NCBI RefSeq assembly: GCF_023845585.1
Contig: NZ_JAMQHS010000004.1
Location: 1-64,000, forward strand
Direction of reading: 5' to 3'
DNA length: 64,000 nucleotides
From: Clostridium sp. CMCC3677
GTDB lineage: Bacteria > Bacillota > Clostridia > Clostridiales > Clostridiaceae
Shown: positions 40,290 through 48,184 of the stretch, piece by piece
How positions within the stretch are numbered: position 1 is the first letter of the stretch
Layout of the letters: the number at the start of each line of letters is the position of its first letter
Translations under genes and position numbers: made by a program
The notes under the pieces: model-generated
What the model was told of the DNA's origin: nothing
What the model saw: only the letters and a program-made list of their open reading frames with translations
Databases searched by the model: none

Positions 40290-41834
40290 TTAACTAAATA
40301 AACGTGTACCTATAAAACATAGGATTCCACTAATAGTTATATAGCATATATAATATTTAAATACACTTCTTAAAATTTTACTTTCCGAACCAGATTTGCC
40401 TATTGCACTTGCGCCAATTGCAATACTTTGAGGACAAATCATCTTTCCTATACCTGCTCCAAGTGTATTGGCTGCACCCATCCATGCTGCTGAAAGTCCG
40501 AGTTTTTGTGCTGTTTGTACTTGTAATCCTCCAAATAAAACACTTGTAGATGTACCTGAGCCTGTGACAAAGCCTCCAATAGATCCTATTAATGGTGAAA
40601 TTAATGGATATGCTCCTCCTGTAACTACAACTAAAAAACTTGCAATATCTGAAATCATTCCACTATAGCTCATTACTTTTGCGGTTGACATAACTGCACA
40701 AATTGTTACAATCGTTTTCCAGTTTGCTTTTAATGTACCTTTTAATACCTCAAACATCATTGGCACTTTTGCACCTTGTGTAAACCCTCCAATAATGGCC
40801 GCAATAAAGATAATTACACCCGGTGTATTAATCCAACTAAAGGTTAAAGTGTTTCCTCCTTTACCTGCATATACAATTACACTAGTTTTAAATCCTGCAA
40901 TTGCATCATAAATTGGTGGGCATAATGTTGAAGTAAACATTAACATTAAAAATATTAGAATAAATGGGCACCAAGCTTTTACTGCATTACTAAATGATAA
41001 AGTTGTTTCTTCTTGTTTTTCATTAACTTGAATACAATATTCTTCTTGAGGATTTTTATTAAATATTTTTGCTGAAGCAACTGTACATATCATGCAACAA
41101 ATAGATCCTACTATATTTGGTAATTCTGGTCCAAGTACTGTTGCTGTAATATAAGCAGGTATTGTAAATGATAATGAAGCAACCAAGGTAACAACAAATA
41201 CCCCTTTAAGTGCCTTTATTCCCTCACCTACAATGCATACCATAATAAATGGACTTATAAAAAGGATAAACGCTTCAATTATCGCTGTGTTTGCTGCTAG
41301 TGAGTTAGCTCCAACTTTCGTTATTTCAGAAAGTGTTACTAAAGGTATTCCAACTGATCCAAAAGCAGTTGGCGCTGTATTGGCAACTAAACATGCTAGA
41401 ACTGCTGAAATTGGATTTAATCCAAGACCAGCGAGCATTGATGCTGGAATAGCAACTGCTGTACCGAATCCCGCCATTCCTTCCATGAAAATACCAAAGC
41501 CCCATCCAATAATTAATATTAATACTCTTTTATCTCTAGAAACTCCAGCTAACATTTTTTTAATGGAATCCATTGCGCCTGTACGTAGAACCAAATTATA
41601 CGTAAACAAAGCTGCAACAATAACTAGACAAATTGGCCACAATGCGTTTAGTATTCCTTCTAATACTCCTGTCATAGTATAAATGACATTCAAATTCCAG
41701 AAGAAAATAGCTAAAATCATTGTAAGAACAAGTGTAATTAAACAGGCTTTAAAACCTGGCATTTTTAATCCGCTAAGTGCAATTATAAGCCAAATAATTG
41801 GTGCTATGGCCATTAAGAATTTTAAAAACAGCAT
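40290..41834 (-). CDS. lctP: L-lactate permease (LctP family)
   Basis: 514 residues, about 13 membrane spans. Family hallmarks: GWGFGIFMEGMAGFGTAVAI, ANTAPTAFGSVGIPLVTL, and near the C-terminus GSGTSTSVLFGGLQ with AANTLGAGIGKMICPQSIAI. It imports lactate with protons for the downstream dehydrogenase. It has a strong RBS GGAGG and its own upstream operator-like box at 41882-41894, so it may be separately regulated within the operon. Confidence 0.95.
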   Translation of the reverse strand: MLFLKFLMAIAPIIWLIIALSGLKMPGFKACLITLVLTMILAIFFWNLNVIYTMTGVLEGILNALWPICLVIVAALFTYNLVLRTGAMDSIKKMLAGVSRDKRVLILIIGWGFGIFMEGMAGFGTAVAIPASMLAGLGLNPISAVLACLVANTAPTAFGSVGIPLVTLSEITKVGANSLAANTAIIEAFILFISPFIMVCIVGEGIKALKGVFVVTLVASLSFTIPAYITATVLGPELPNIVGSICCMICTVASAKIFNKNPQEEYCIQVNEKQEETTLSFSNAVKAWCPFILIFLMLMFTSTLCPPIYDAIAGFKTSVIVYAGKGGNTLTFSWINTPGVIIFIAAIIGGFTQGAKVPMMFEVLKGTLKANWKTIVTICAVMSTAKVMSYSGMISDIASFLVVVTGGAYPLISPLIGSIGGFVTGSGTSTSVLFGGLQVQTAQKLGLSAAWMGAANTLGAGIGKMICPQSIAIGASAIGKSGSESKILRSVFKYYICYITISGILCFIGTRLFS

Positions 41835-41881
41835 TTCATATCCTCCTTATTTAATTCTTAAGTGGTATAATCTTTCACAAA

Positions 41882-41894
41882 TTGGTATCACCAT
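41882..41894. promoter_or_regulatory. GntR/LldR-like operator before lctP
   Basis: TTGGTATCACCAT contains the perfect TGGTnnnACCA core of FadR-subfamily GntR sites, 48 bp before the lctP start. LldR-type regulators of lactate genes use this core. The rest of 41835-42121 shows no gene. Confidence 0.5.
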
Positions 41895-42121
41895 GGTATT
41901 ATAATTATCCATCTCTCCACTTGCTAATTAATACTGTTTTAAAAATATACGAATATAATTATTTTTTATATGCTACGTTTATTATTAATTTATTTTTAAT
42001 AATTCTCTAAGTGTACAAGTGTAAAATTTTATATTTAATTTCATATTCTTGTGAATTGAGATTTATTTTTAAGTTATTGCAATAGCTTTTAGTGAAATAA
42101 CCCTTTATCTTAGAAAAAATT

Positions 42122-43060
42122 TTACTGTGCTTTTGCTTTTTTCATTTCTTCAATCATAACTGGAAGAATTTCTGCAACATTACCAACAATACTCAAGTTA
42201 GAAACTTCAAATATTGGAGCCTCTTCATCTTTATTAATTGCAACGATATAACCTGAACCTGTCATTCCAGATGTATGTTGTGTTGCTCCAGAAATACCAC
42301 ATGCAATATATAGTTTTGGTGCTACAATTTTTCCTGATTGTCCAACTTGATGTGCACGAGAAATCCATCCTTCCTCAATTGCGGGTCTTGTTGCACCAAC
42401 TACACCACCAAGTACACGTGCTAATTCTTCAACAAGTTTAAAATTTTCTGCATTTCCCATTCCACGTCCACCAGAAACAATAACTTCAGCTTCTTCTAAA
42501 TTAACAGATTCAGAAATTTCTTTTACTACATCAACAATTTTTGTCTTAATAACATTAGATGAAATTTCAAACTTCTTTTCTGTAACACTTGCATTTGAAG
42601 CAGATTCTGGCTTTGGAAAGCTTCCATTTCTAACTGTAACTATAGCAGTGCCTTCTACTTCAATATGTTCCAAAATTGTGCCGCCATAAGCTGGTCTGGT
42701 ATATATAACTTTCTCATGGCTTTTACTAATTCCTGTTACATCACTTACACAGCCTAAACTCATTCGTCCAGCAATACGTGGTGCAATGTTTTTAGCGAGT
42801 GCTGTATTAGCTAATAGAATAATATCTGGATTTTGTTCCTTAACAGTTTCTGCTAATACTTCTGTCAAAGTATCACAGTCATCCGCATTATCTGCAAAAA
42901 TAACTGGAATTCCAAACTCTGCTACTGTATCTGCTAAAGCCCTGTTACCTACTACAAGAGCTGTTCCTTCTGCCTCTAATGCTTTTACTGCACTAATAAG
43001 TTCTAGGCTTCCTCCCAATACTTTTTCTCCATCTGTTTCAATAAACAATAATGCTTTCAT
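42122..43060 (-). CDS. etfA: Electron transfer flavoprotein, alpha subunit
   Basis: 312 residues. The C-terminal FAD domain carries VSGGRGMGNAENFKLVEELA, GATRPAIEEGWISRAHQVGQ and GISGATQHTSGM, diagnostic of EtfA; the N-terminal domain is the adenine-nucleotide-like fold. No extra ferredoxin domain is present. It forms a heterodimer with EtfB and passes electrons between the lactate and acyl-CoA dehydrogenases and NAD(H)/ferredoxin. It is 21 bp after etfB with RBS AAGGGGGA-type. Confidence 0.94.
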   Translation of the reverse strand: MKALLFIETDGEKVLGGSLELISAVKALEAEGTALVVGNRALADTVAEFGIPVIFADNADDCDTLTEVLAETVKEQNPDIILLANTALAKNIAPRIAGRMSLGCVSDVTGISKSHEKVIYTRPAYGGTILEHIEVEGTAIVTVRNGSFPKPESASNASVTEKKFEISSNVIKTKIVDVVKEISESVNLEEAEVIVSGGRGMGNAENFKLVEELARVLGGVVGATRPAIEEGWISRAHQVGQSGKIVAPKLYIACGISGATQHTSGMTGSGYIVAINKDEEAPIFEVSNLSIVGNVAEILPVMIEEMKKAKAQ

Positions 43061-43081
43061 ACTTTCCTTTTCCCCCTTAAT

Positions 43082-43867
43082 TTAGATTGCCTTATCCTTT
43101 TTCATTTGTTCCATAACAGCACTTACTGCAAGCACAGCATCTTTCTCTTTAATCTTGATACCAGCTTCTTTCTTAGGAGGTTCAACATATTGAATGCAAC
43201 ATACTTTTGCTTGTTTTACCTCTCCAATTTCTGCTGCTGAGTAAGTTGGAATTACTGCCTTACGACTTGCCATCTTAGTTTTAATCGTAGGGTAACGTGG
43301 ATCATAATTTGGTTTACTTACTGTTACTACTGCTGGTGATTTTAAAGAAACTAAATTATATCCTTCATCAGTTTCTTGATGAACTTCCAAATCATTATCT
43401 TTTAGACCTATTTCAATTGCACTACTTACAAAACCCATTTTAAGCTTTTCAGCAAGCATTGCTCCAACTTCACCAGTAATTTCATCTGTAGATTCCTTTC
43501 CACAAAGAATTAAATCAAATTTTTTACCCTTGTCCTTTTCAATTTTATTAATAGCATCTGCCAAAACATGAGCTGTTCCAAGGGAGTCTAAATCTGCATA
43601 TAAATCATCTTTTACAAAAAATGCTTCTTTAGCTCCTACAGAAAGACAATTTTTCAAGGTGTTTAAAGAATCTTCTGCTCCAACTGTTAATACACTTACT
43701 TTCCCTCCATGTGCTTCAGTCAAGCGGACTCCTAGCTCTAATGCATATGTATCAAATGCATTTGCTACCAAACTCACTCCACTTAACTTGGGTTTTTTAG
43801 CTTCCTTATCCAAATGAATTTCAACAGAGTCATCTGGAACTTGTTTTACACATAACATAATTTCCAT
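43082..43867 (-). CDS. etfB: Electron transfer flavoprotein, beta subunit
   Basis: About 261 residues. Typical start EIMLCVKQVPD and the blocks NAFDTYALELGVRLTEAHGG, DLILCGKESTDEITGEVGA and LKSPAVVTVSKPNYDPRYPT. The ATG at 43867 lies after AAAGGGGAG; an upstream in-frame ATG at 43888 lies before that RBS and is unlikely. First gene of the lactate operon. Bifurcating EtfB proteins bind a second FAD and NAD here; the sequence fits but does not prove it. Confidence 0.94.
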   Translation of the reverse strand: MEIMLCVKQVPDDSVEIHLDKEAKKPKLSGVSLVANAFDTYALELGVRLTEAHGGKVSVLTVGAEDSLNTLKNCLSVGAKEAFFVKDDLYADLDSLGTAHVLADAINKIEKDKGKKFDLILCGKESTDEITGEVGAMLAEKLKMGFVSSAIEIGLKDNDLEVHQETDEGYNLVSLKSPAVVTVSKPNYDPRYPTIKTKMASRKAVIPTYSAAEIGEVKQAKVCCIQYVEPPKKEAGIKIKEKDAVLAVSAVMEQMKKDKAI

Positions 43868-43992
43868 GTTTTTTCTCCCCTTTACCATTTACATTAATTT
43901 AATGATATTAACAAGTTTATTAATATTCTTTTCCTAGATTTAATATATTCCTATAATCAAAGATAATTTTCCTCCTATAAATTCATACGTAC

Positions 43993-44024
43993 TTGTCATA
44001 CCAATCATAAATAGGTAGGACCAA
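43993..44024. promoter_or_regulatory. Paired GntR/LldR-like operators of the lactate operon
   Basis: TTGTCATACCAA at 43993-44004 and, on the other strand, TTGGTCCTACCTA at 44012-44024 are two spaced versions of the TTGGTnnnACCwA box. They lie about 130-160 bp before etfB. No regulator gene of that family is in the window, so the repressor must be encoded elsewhere. Confidence 0.5.
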
Positions 44025-44083
44025 TTTATAATTTCATTATATCTCCTCAAATACTGCTTGTAAACAATTGTTAATAATTTAAC

Positions 44084-44098
44084 AGTAAATGTTTACAT
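44084..44098. promoter_or_regulatory. Possible CcpA (cre) site of the lactate operon
   Basis: Reverse strand ATGTAAACATTTACT matches the cre consensus WTGNAANCGNWNNCW except for A in place of the central G. Catabolite repression of lactate use would make sense. Low confidence because AT-rich palindromes are common here. Apart from these sites, 43868-44300 contains no gene. Confidence 0.3.
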
Positions 44099-44302
44099 TG
44101 GTAATTTTCTCTATTATAAAAAGTTATATATATATAAGTCCTTAAATCAATTTTTACATCATTGATTTAAAGTAATTTTTTCCTTAATACCCTTATTTTT
44201 ATATTTATTGTTAAATTAATAACATAATCATATCAAAAAAATATTTAGATTATTAAGATGACATAACTTGCATTAATAATCTAAATTTAAGAATGCTAAA
44301 AT

Positions 44303-44345
44303 AAGCCCTGTAAGTTACTTAAGTATGGCAAATTACAGGGCTTTA
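44303..44345 (-). terminator. Strong hairpin at the right edge of the lactate operon region
   Basis: AAGCCCTGTAA pairs with TTACAGGGCTT around a 20-nt loop, followed on the minus strand by ATTTTAGC. It would end transcripts coming from the accessory genes at 44557-45786 before they reach etfB. Confidence 0.7.
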
Positions 44346-44376
44346 AAATTTCATATATCTGAAATAGATTTTTTAT

Positions 44377-44520
44377 TTATTTTTCAACTATAAGATTATT
44401 AGCTTTTGCCGTTTCAATTATACTATAAAGAAGCGCACTGGCTTTTGCACATTTAAGTGTATTTAAAAATAGCCAATTTTTACGTCCAATAACAAAAGGT
44501 TTTATTGCTAGCCATTACAA
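44377..44520 (-). pseudogene. IS66 transposase C-terminal fragment
   Basis: Minus-strand codons read KPFVIGRKNWLFLNTLKCAK then ASALLYSIIETAKANNLIVEK and stop. This is the well-conserved end of IS66 TnpC transposases (usual form RPFVIGRKNWLFS with ETAKANGL). No start, no upstream domain and no terminal repeats remain. It marks the left border of the accessory island. Confidence 0.8.
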
Positions 44521-44556
44521 CCACCTACCTTGTGATATCTGTAATTCTAGCAAATA

Positions 44557-44694
44557 TTAATTAGCATATATAGGCAGTAATTCTTTCCAATATATTTGTA
44601 CTTCTCCTTGATATGTTGAAAAAAATCTGTGCCAGCACATATCTTTTGTATCACCAGATACTGGTGAAAAAGATTCTATATAATATTTAATCAT
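44557..44694 (-). CDS. Very small hypothetical protein coupled to the preceding gene
   Basis: 45 residues (IKYYIESFSPVSGDTKDMCW after Met, then HRFFSTYQGEVQIYWKELLP). Its ATG overlaps the TGA of the 131-residue gene (ATGA), a stop-restart arrangement implying translational coupling. High aromatic content (four Tyr, two Trp, four Phe) suggests a folded or interacting peptide. No family recognised. Confidence 0.4.
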   Translation of the reverse strand: MIKYYIESFSPVSGDTKDMCWHRFFSTYQGEVQIYWKELLPIYAN

Positions 44695-45086
44695 CTCCAC
44701 ATTTCTATTGCTAAATAGACTATTTTTTGTAATTCTCCTATCAGCCCCTTAACTTCATACCTTGAAATATTATCAATTATTTTCTTTCCTTTATCGTTAT
44801 TACATAACCTTTTAAAATTGTCTTGCAAATATATAATCTCATCAGCATTTAAATTGTTAATACATTCTGCTTCATAACAGTTTACTAATACTTCTTTAAC
44901 ATCATATTCTGTTAAATCTGACTGTGGAATAATACTCTTATATTTATATTGAATGTATAATATTAAATCACATATATCTTTCGGCTTTATTCTGCTCTTA
45001 ACTAAACATCTATTCTTCTTATTTGTACTTTCTTTACTATACTTTATCTCATATACATAAGTAACTTCTCGATTTAACATGTCCAT
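44691..45086 (-). CDS. Hypothetical protein of the accessory island
   Basis: 131 residues with basic N-terminus (YEIKYSKESTNKKNRCLVKS) and helical body (KDICDLILYIQYKYKSIIPQ, NADEIIYLQDNFKRLCNNDK). No recognised motif. It is followed by the overlapping 45-residue gene. The RBS is GGAGG about 10 nt before ATG at 45086. It lies among degraded accessory genes and may itself be a remnant of a longer protein. Confidence 0.45.
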   Translation of the reverse strand: MDMLNREVTYVYEIKYSKESTNKKNRCLVKSRIKPKDICDLILYIQYKYKSIIPQSDLTEYDVKEVLVNCYEAECINNLNADEIIYLQDNFKRLCNNDKGKKIIDNISRYEVKGLIGELQKIVYLAIEMWR

Positions 45087-45224
45087 TTTATCAATTCCTC
45101 CAAATTTCTATGTTTAAAATATACTCCAACAATACGGACATCTAATGTCCATCTTGAGTAAAAATTTATACAAATGGAGGAGCTTTAATAACAAATGTAT
45201 TGGATTCTATTAAAGGGAATATAT

Positions 45225-45533
45225 TTATTTTTCATTGTCACTTCTGCTATACACTTTCATTTTCTCAAAATAAATAATTGCACCAATTTGTCTTAAAAAA
45301 TCTATTCCAATTATTCCATCAATATTAAACCCATAATCCATAATTCCTATTTCCACATTAACATCTCTACTATGTAAATCATTAAGCCTAATTTCATCAA
45401 TAGTTTTCTTATACACAAATTCACTTCCACCTACACCATGTATAGTTTCAATGGAATCATTCATATCTATAGTTATATCAATTTCTTCTACCCTACAAAA
45501 TGGTAATCCGTATCTAAATTTTAAATCAACCAT
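45225..45533 (-). pseudogene. Retropepsin-like aspartic protease lacking its catalytic segment
   Basis: 102 residues. The first 17 (VDLKFRYGLPFCRVEEID) and the rest (SIETIHGVGGSEFVYKKTID, IGIMDYGFNIDGIIGIDFLR, IGAIIYFEKMKVY) match the two ends of single-domain retropepsin-like proteins. The family normally has about 30 more residues between them carrying the catalytic DTGA. Here that piece is cleanly missing in frame, so the product cannot cleave by the usual mechanism. The gene overlaps the end of the 86-residue gene upstream by 8 bp, the common arrangement for this pair in clostridia as I recall it. Confidence 0.6.
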
Positions 45534-45786
45534 TTATCCTTACTTCTATCCAAGCTCTTTCCTCTATATCTAAAGTCTCGTGAGTTGTATTATAAACATA
45601 ATATTCCTTTTGTTTATCAGCTTTATGATAATTTGCATAATCCTTTAATGCGTCATTACCCTTATCATAACTTTTTAGAACAACTAAATCAGTTACAATT
45701 CTTTTGCCACCCTCTGAATAAGCAGAAATAGCTTGAAATAATATCCACTTGTTTTTGTATACTTCTCTTGCCTCACTATACTTCAT
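45526..45786 (-). CDS. Small conserved partner of the retropepsin-like gene
   Basis: 86 residues (KYSEAREVYKNKWILFQAIS, IVTDLVVLKSYDKGNDALKD, KQKEYYVYNTTHETLDIEER). Ordered alpha/beta text with an RBS (GGAGTGATTAAC region) before ATG. From memory, related small proteins precede retropepsin-like genes in Clostridium, but their function is unknown. Its partner here has lost its active site. The upstream bases carry a repeat also seen at 33452-33545. Confidence 0.55.
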   Translation of the reverse strand: MKYSEAREVYKNKWILFQAISAYSEGGKRIVTDLVVLKSYDKGNDALKDYANYHKADKQKEYYVYNTTHETLDIEERAWIEVRING

Positions 45787-45825
45787 TGTTAATCACTCCT
45801 ATTCGCAATACTATCTTAATTATAT

Positions 45826-45918
45826 TCTATTCATTAAATCTAAACATCATATTACAAATATTTTCTCACAAATTCCTTTTTGCCAAAAGATGCACACTCC
45901 CACTAAAAAAATGCACCC
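45826..45918. repeat. Intergenic repeat, copy 2 of 2
   Basis: Matches 33452-33545 in the blocks CTATTCATT, AATCTAAACATC, TTTTCTCACA, GATGCAC and AATGCACC. It lies 40 bp upstream of the 86-residue gene start, equivalent to copy 1 relative to its mini-gene. Confidence 0.55.
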
Positions 45919-45953
45919 ACCTTACTAAAATACATAAGATGGGTACATTTTTT
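45905..45953. terminator. Hairpin between the two accessory gene groups
   Basis: AAAAAATGCACCCACCTTA pairs with TAAGATGGGTACATTTTTT around a 10-nt loop with A/T runs on both sides, so it could work in either direction. The sequence from 45954 to 46070 has no gene. Confidence 0.6.
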
Positions 45954-46074
45954 CAATTATATTTCCAATTTTTATCTTCAGCTCTTACTTTTCAAGTACT
46001 TGATTTTTTCCAAAGAAACACGAAAAGCCCCTAAAATCAAAGGCTTTCTATTGTATCAATATTATAGTTCTTAT

Positions 46075-46115
46075 ATGGTGGAGGCGAAGCGTGACTCTTA
46101 AAATCTACCATAAAA
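46075..46115. repeat. Island palindromic element, copy 1
   Basis: TATGGTGGAGGCGAAGCGTG at one end and AATCTACCATAAA at the other, an imperfect inverted repeat (TGGTGGA / TCTACCA) 19 bp downstream of the protease gene. Similar copies lie at 50243-50278 and 55218-55240, one at each boundary of the two defence-like modules. Confidence 0.6.
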
Positions 46116-46133
46116 TCAACTTATTCTTGATAA

Positions 46134-48182
46134 TTACCTACTTAAATTCAACTCATCTTTATTAATTTTTATACCACAATCATCTAAAAAATTCTTAATG
46201 CACTTAATACTTATCCCTTCGTTTCTATACAATAAATCGTTACTCTTGGGCTCTATTTCGCCACCTTTACTATGAATTCCAATAACCTTCCATTCCGAAT
46301 TAAAAATTGGAGCACCACTCGATCCTGGTAACGTACTCGTTACATACTGTAAAATTTCATCATCTGCATATTTTAAACTATTATATCCTATGCATATCTG
46401 CTTAGGCATACCATCTGCATGTTGAATTATTGGAATACAATCATTTTCTTTAGGATCTCCTATCTCAAATTTAGGTAAATCCAAAAAGTATTCACTATTT
46501 TCTGTTTTTAATATTTTAGTAATTGCAATATCATATTGTTCAGAAATATAAGTATTTTTATGGTCTAAGTTGCACTTAAACTTTTTAGAGCTTGCAGACT
46601 CTTCATAATCAAACAACGCTGAAGAATTTATTACACTCTCTGGATATGGAATAACATGTTTATTAGTAATAATATATTCATCATTAATTAAAAAACCTGT
46701 GGCTTTATATTGTGGTTCATCCTCACAATTAATTTCTAGTAAACAAACTCTTTTCTTCATTTGTAAACCCATTTCAATAAAATTTATAGAATGAAATTTG
46801 TAACTTCTATTTACTATTTCTCTATATTCTCCTATTGTATATTTTTTACCTTTTTCATCACTTGCTTTCCAATCTGTAATTGAATTTTTTAAAAATAAAT
46901 CTTCTGTATATAGGTTAAAATTTATATTTTTCTTCATACACGCAGATAATAATTTATCTATTGTATTTTTTCTTTTACAATCTGAACATAATTCTCTCGC
47001 TAGCTCGCTTATAGTACTATGAGGGAATAGTTCATAATTTCCACATACTTCATTTGCTATATCTTTTAGTTCACTTAAACTAAATTTATTTATACATTCA
47101 TTTGTTAAATCTGAAATATTTACATCTTTCATATTATCTTCAGCTCCATTTATTAAATTAAAATGTAGATTATAATAAAAAATTATTTTCTCATTCAAAA
47201 TATCTTTTTCAAAATAAATTTCTTGTGTAGTGTCTTTTAATCTTTTTAAATAATAATTATCTGTACATAGTTTATTAATAACCTCTGTCATTATTTTTAA
47301 TATTTTAACATTATTTATTATCTTGGTACTATCCAAATAATCGTTTAATATATATTTTCTAAACTTATTTAATAGTCTACTTTTTTCTAATATATATAAA
47401 GCATCATATGATATACTATTTATCTTATTAATGTTTAATCCTATTGAATTAAATAAATTTATAACGTTATATTGCAAATTTCTGTTTAAATCATATAAAA
47501 TTATTTTCTTCTTAGTTTCAGGATATATTAATAAACATTCATTAGATACTGCATTTGCTATGTAATATTCTCTATTACTCTCCATTATAAATTTTTCTTT
47601 AGCCTCATTGCTATAAGGTGAAGTAATTATATTATGAGCTATTGTTGCTCTTGATATATCATTTTTTAAAATATCTTCGTTTACTTTACTAGCAATTATT
47701 CTATTATTCTTGAAATATGCTTGTATATTTTTTGCTAAAACTTTTGTTACATTACCACCAATACGCATAAAAGGTTTTGCAATATTGTCTAATTGTTCTG
47801 CTACTAAATATGTTTGTGGAATTTGATAATCCAACAATTGTAAATTTCCTGGAAGAGTTATATAATGTTCCTTTTCATAAAGCCTTTGATTGAAATATTC
47901 AGAAAATACATTAGTAACTTTATCAAGATTCCTTGTAGATAACTTAATTGACCCTAAACATTTTTCTTCCTTTAAGTCGAATAATATTCTAGCACGATTA
48001 AAAAGTTCGATTGATAATTTACTTTGCCATAAATTTGCACCTGTTATATATATGGGATTTCCTATAAAAAAGCATAATTTTAATAGATACTCAAGCTCAT
48101 TAATGTTATAATTATATTTCACTTGTATAAACGGATCAGTAAATGGAAAAAATATAGAATTATCAAAAGTATTTTCTATCAT
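46134..48182 (-). CDS. Effector-associated death-like domain fused to a trypsin-like protease
   Basis: 682 residues. The N-terminal half (1-350) is of unknown family. Residues about 355-425 (FSLSELKDIANEVCGNYELF, PHSTISELARELCSDCKRKN, TIDKLLSACMKK) fit the effector-associated domain (EAD) pattern, a death-like adaptor domain of bacterial immune systems. Residues about 475-675 are a trypsin-like protease with the full triad: His509 in YIITNKHVI, Asp551 in SEQYDIAITKI, Ser622 in TLPGSSGAPIF. No signal peptide is seen, so it acts in the cytosol. Last of a three-gene operon, 2 bp after the ThiC-like gene. Expected role: a self-cleaving or target-cleaving effector triggered by infection (inference from family knowledge). 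Confidence 0.8.
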   Translation of the reverse strand: MIENTFDNSIFFPFTDPFIQVKYNYNINELEYLLKLCFFIGNPIYITGANLWQSKLSIELFNRARILFDLKEEKCLGSIKLSTRNLDKVTNVFSEYFNQRLYEKEHYITLPGNLQLLDYQIPQTYLVAEQLDNIAKPFMRIGGNVTKVLAKNIQAYFKNNRIIASKVNEDILKNDISRATIAHNIITSPYSNEAKEKFIMESNREYYIANAVSNECLLIYPETKKKIILYDLNRNLQYNVINLFNSIGLNINKINSISYDALYILEKSRLLNKFRKYILNDYLDSTKIINNVKILKIMTEVINKLCTDNYYLKRLKDTTQEIYFEKDILNEKIIFYYNLHFNLINGAEDNMKDVNISDLTNECINKFSLSELKDIANEVCGNYELFPHSTISELARELCSDCKRKNTIDKLLSACMKKNINFNLYTEDLFLKNSITDWKASDEKGKKYTIGEYREIVNRSYKFHSINFIEMGLQMKKRVCLLEINCEDEPQYKATGFLINDEYIITNKHVIPYPESVINSSALFDYEESASSKKFKCNLDHKNTYISEQYDIAITKILKTENSEYFLDLPKFEIGDPKENDCIPIIQHADGMPKQICIGYNSLKYADDEILQYVTSTLPGSSGAPIFNSEWKVIGIHSKGGEIEPKSNDLLYRNEGISIKCIKNFLDDCGIKINKDELNLSR

Positions 48183-48184
48183 TT

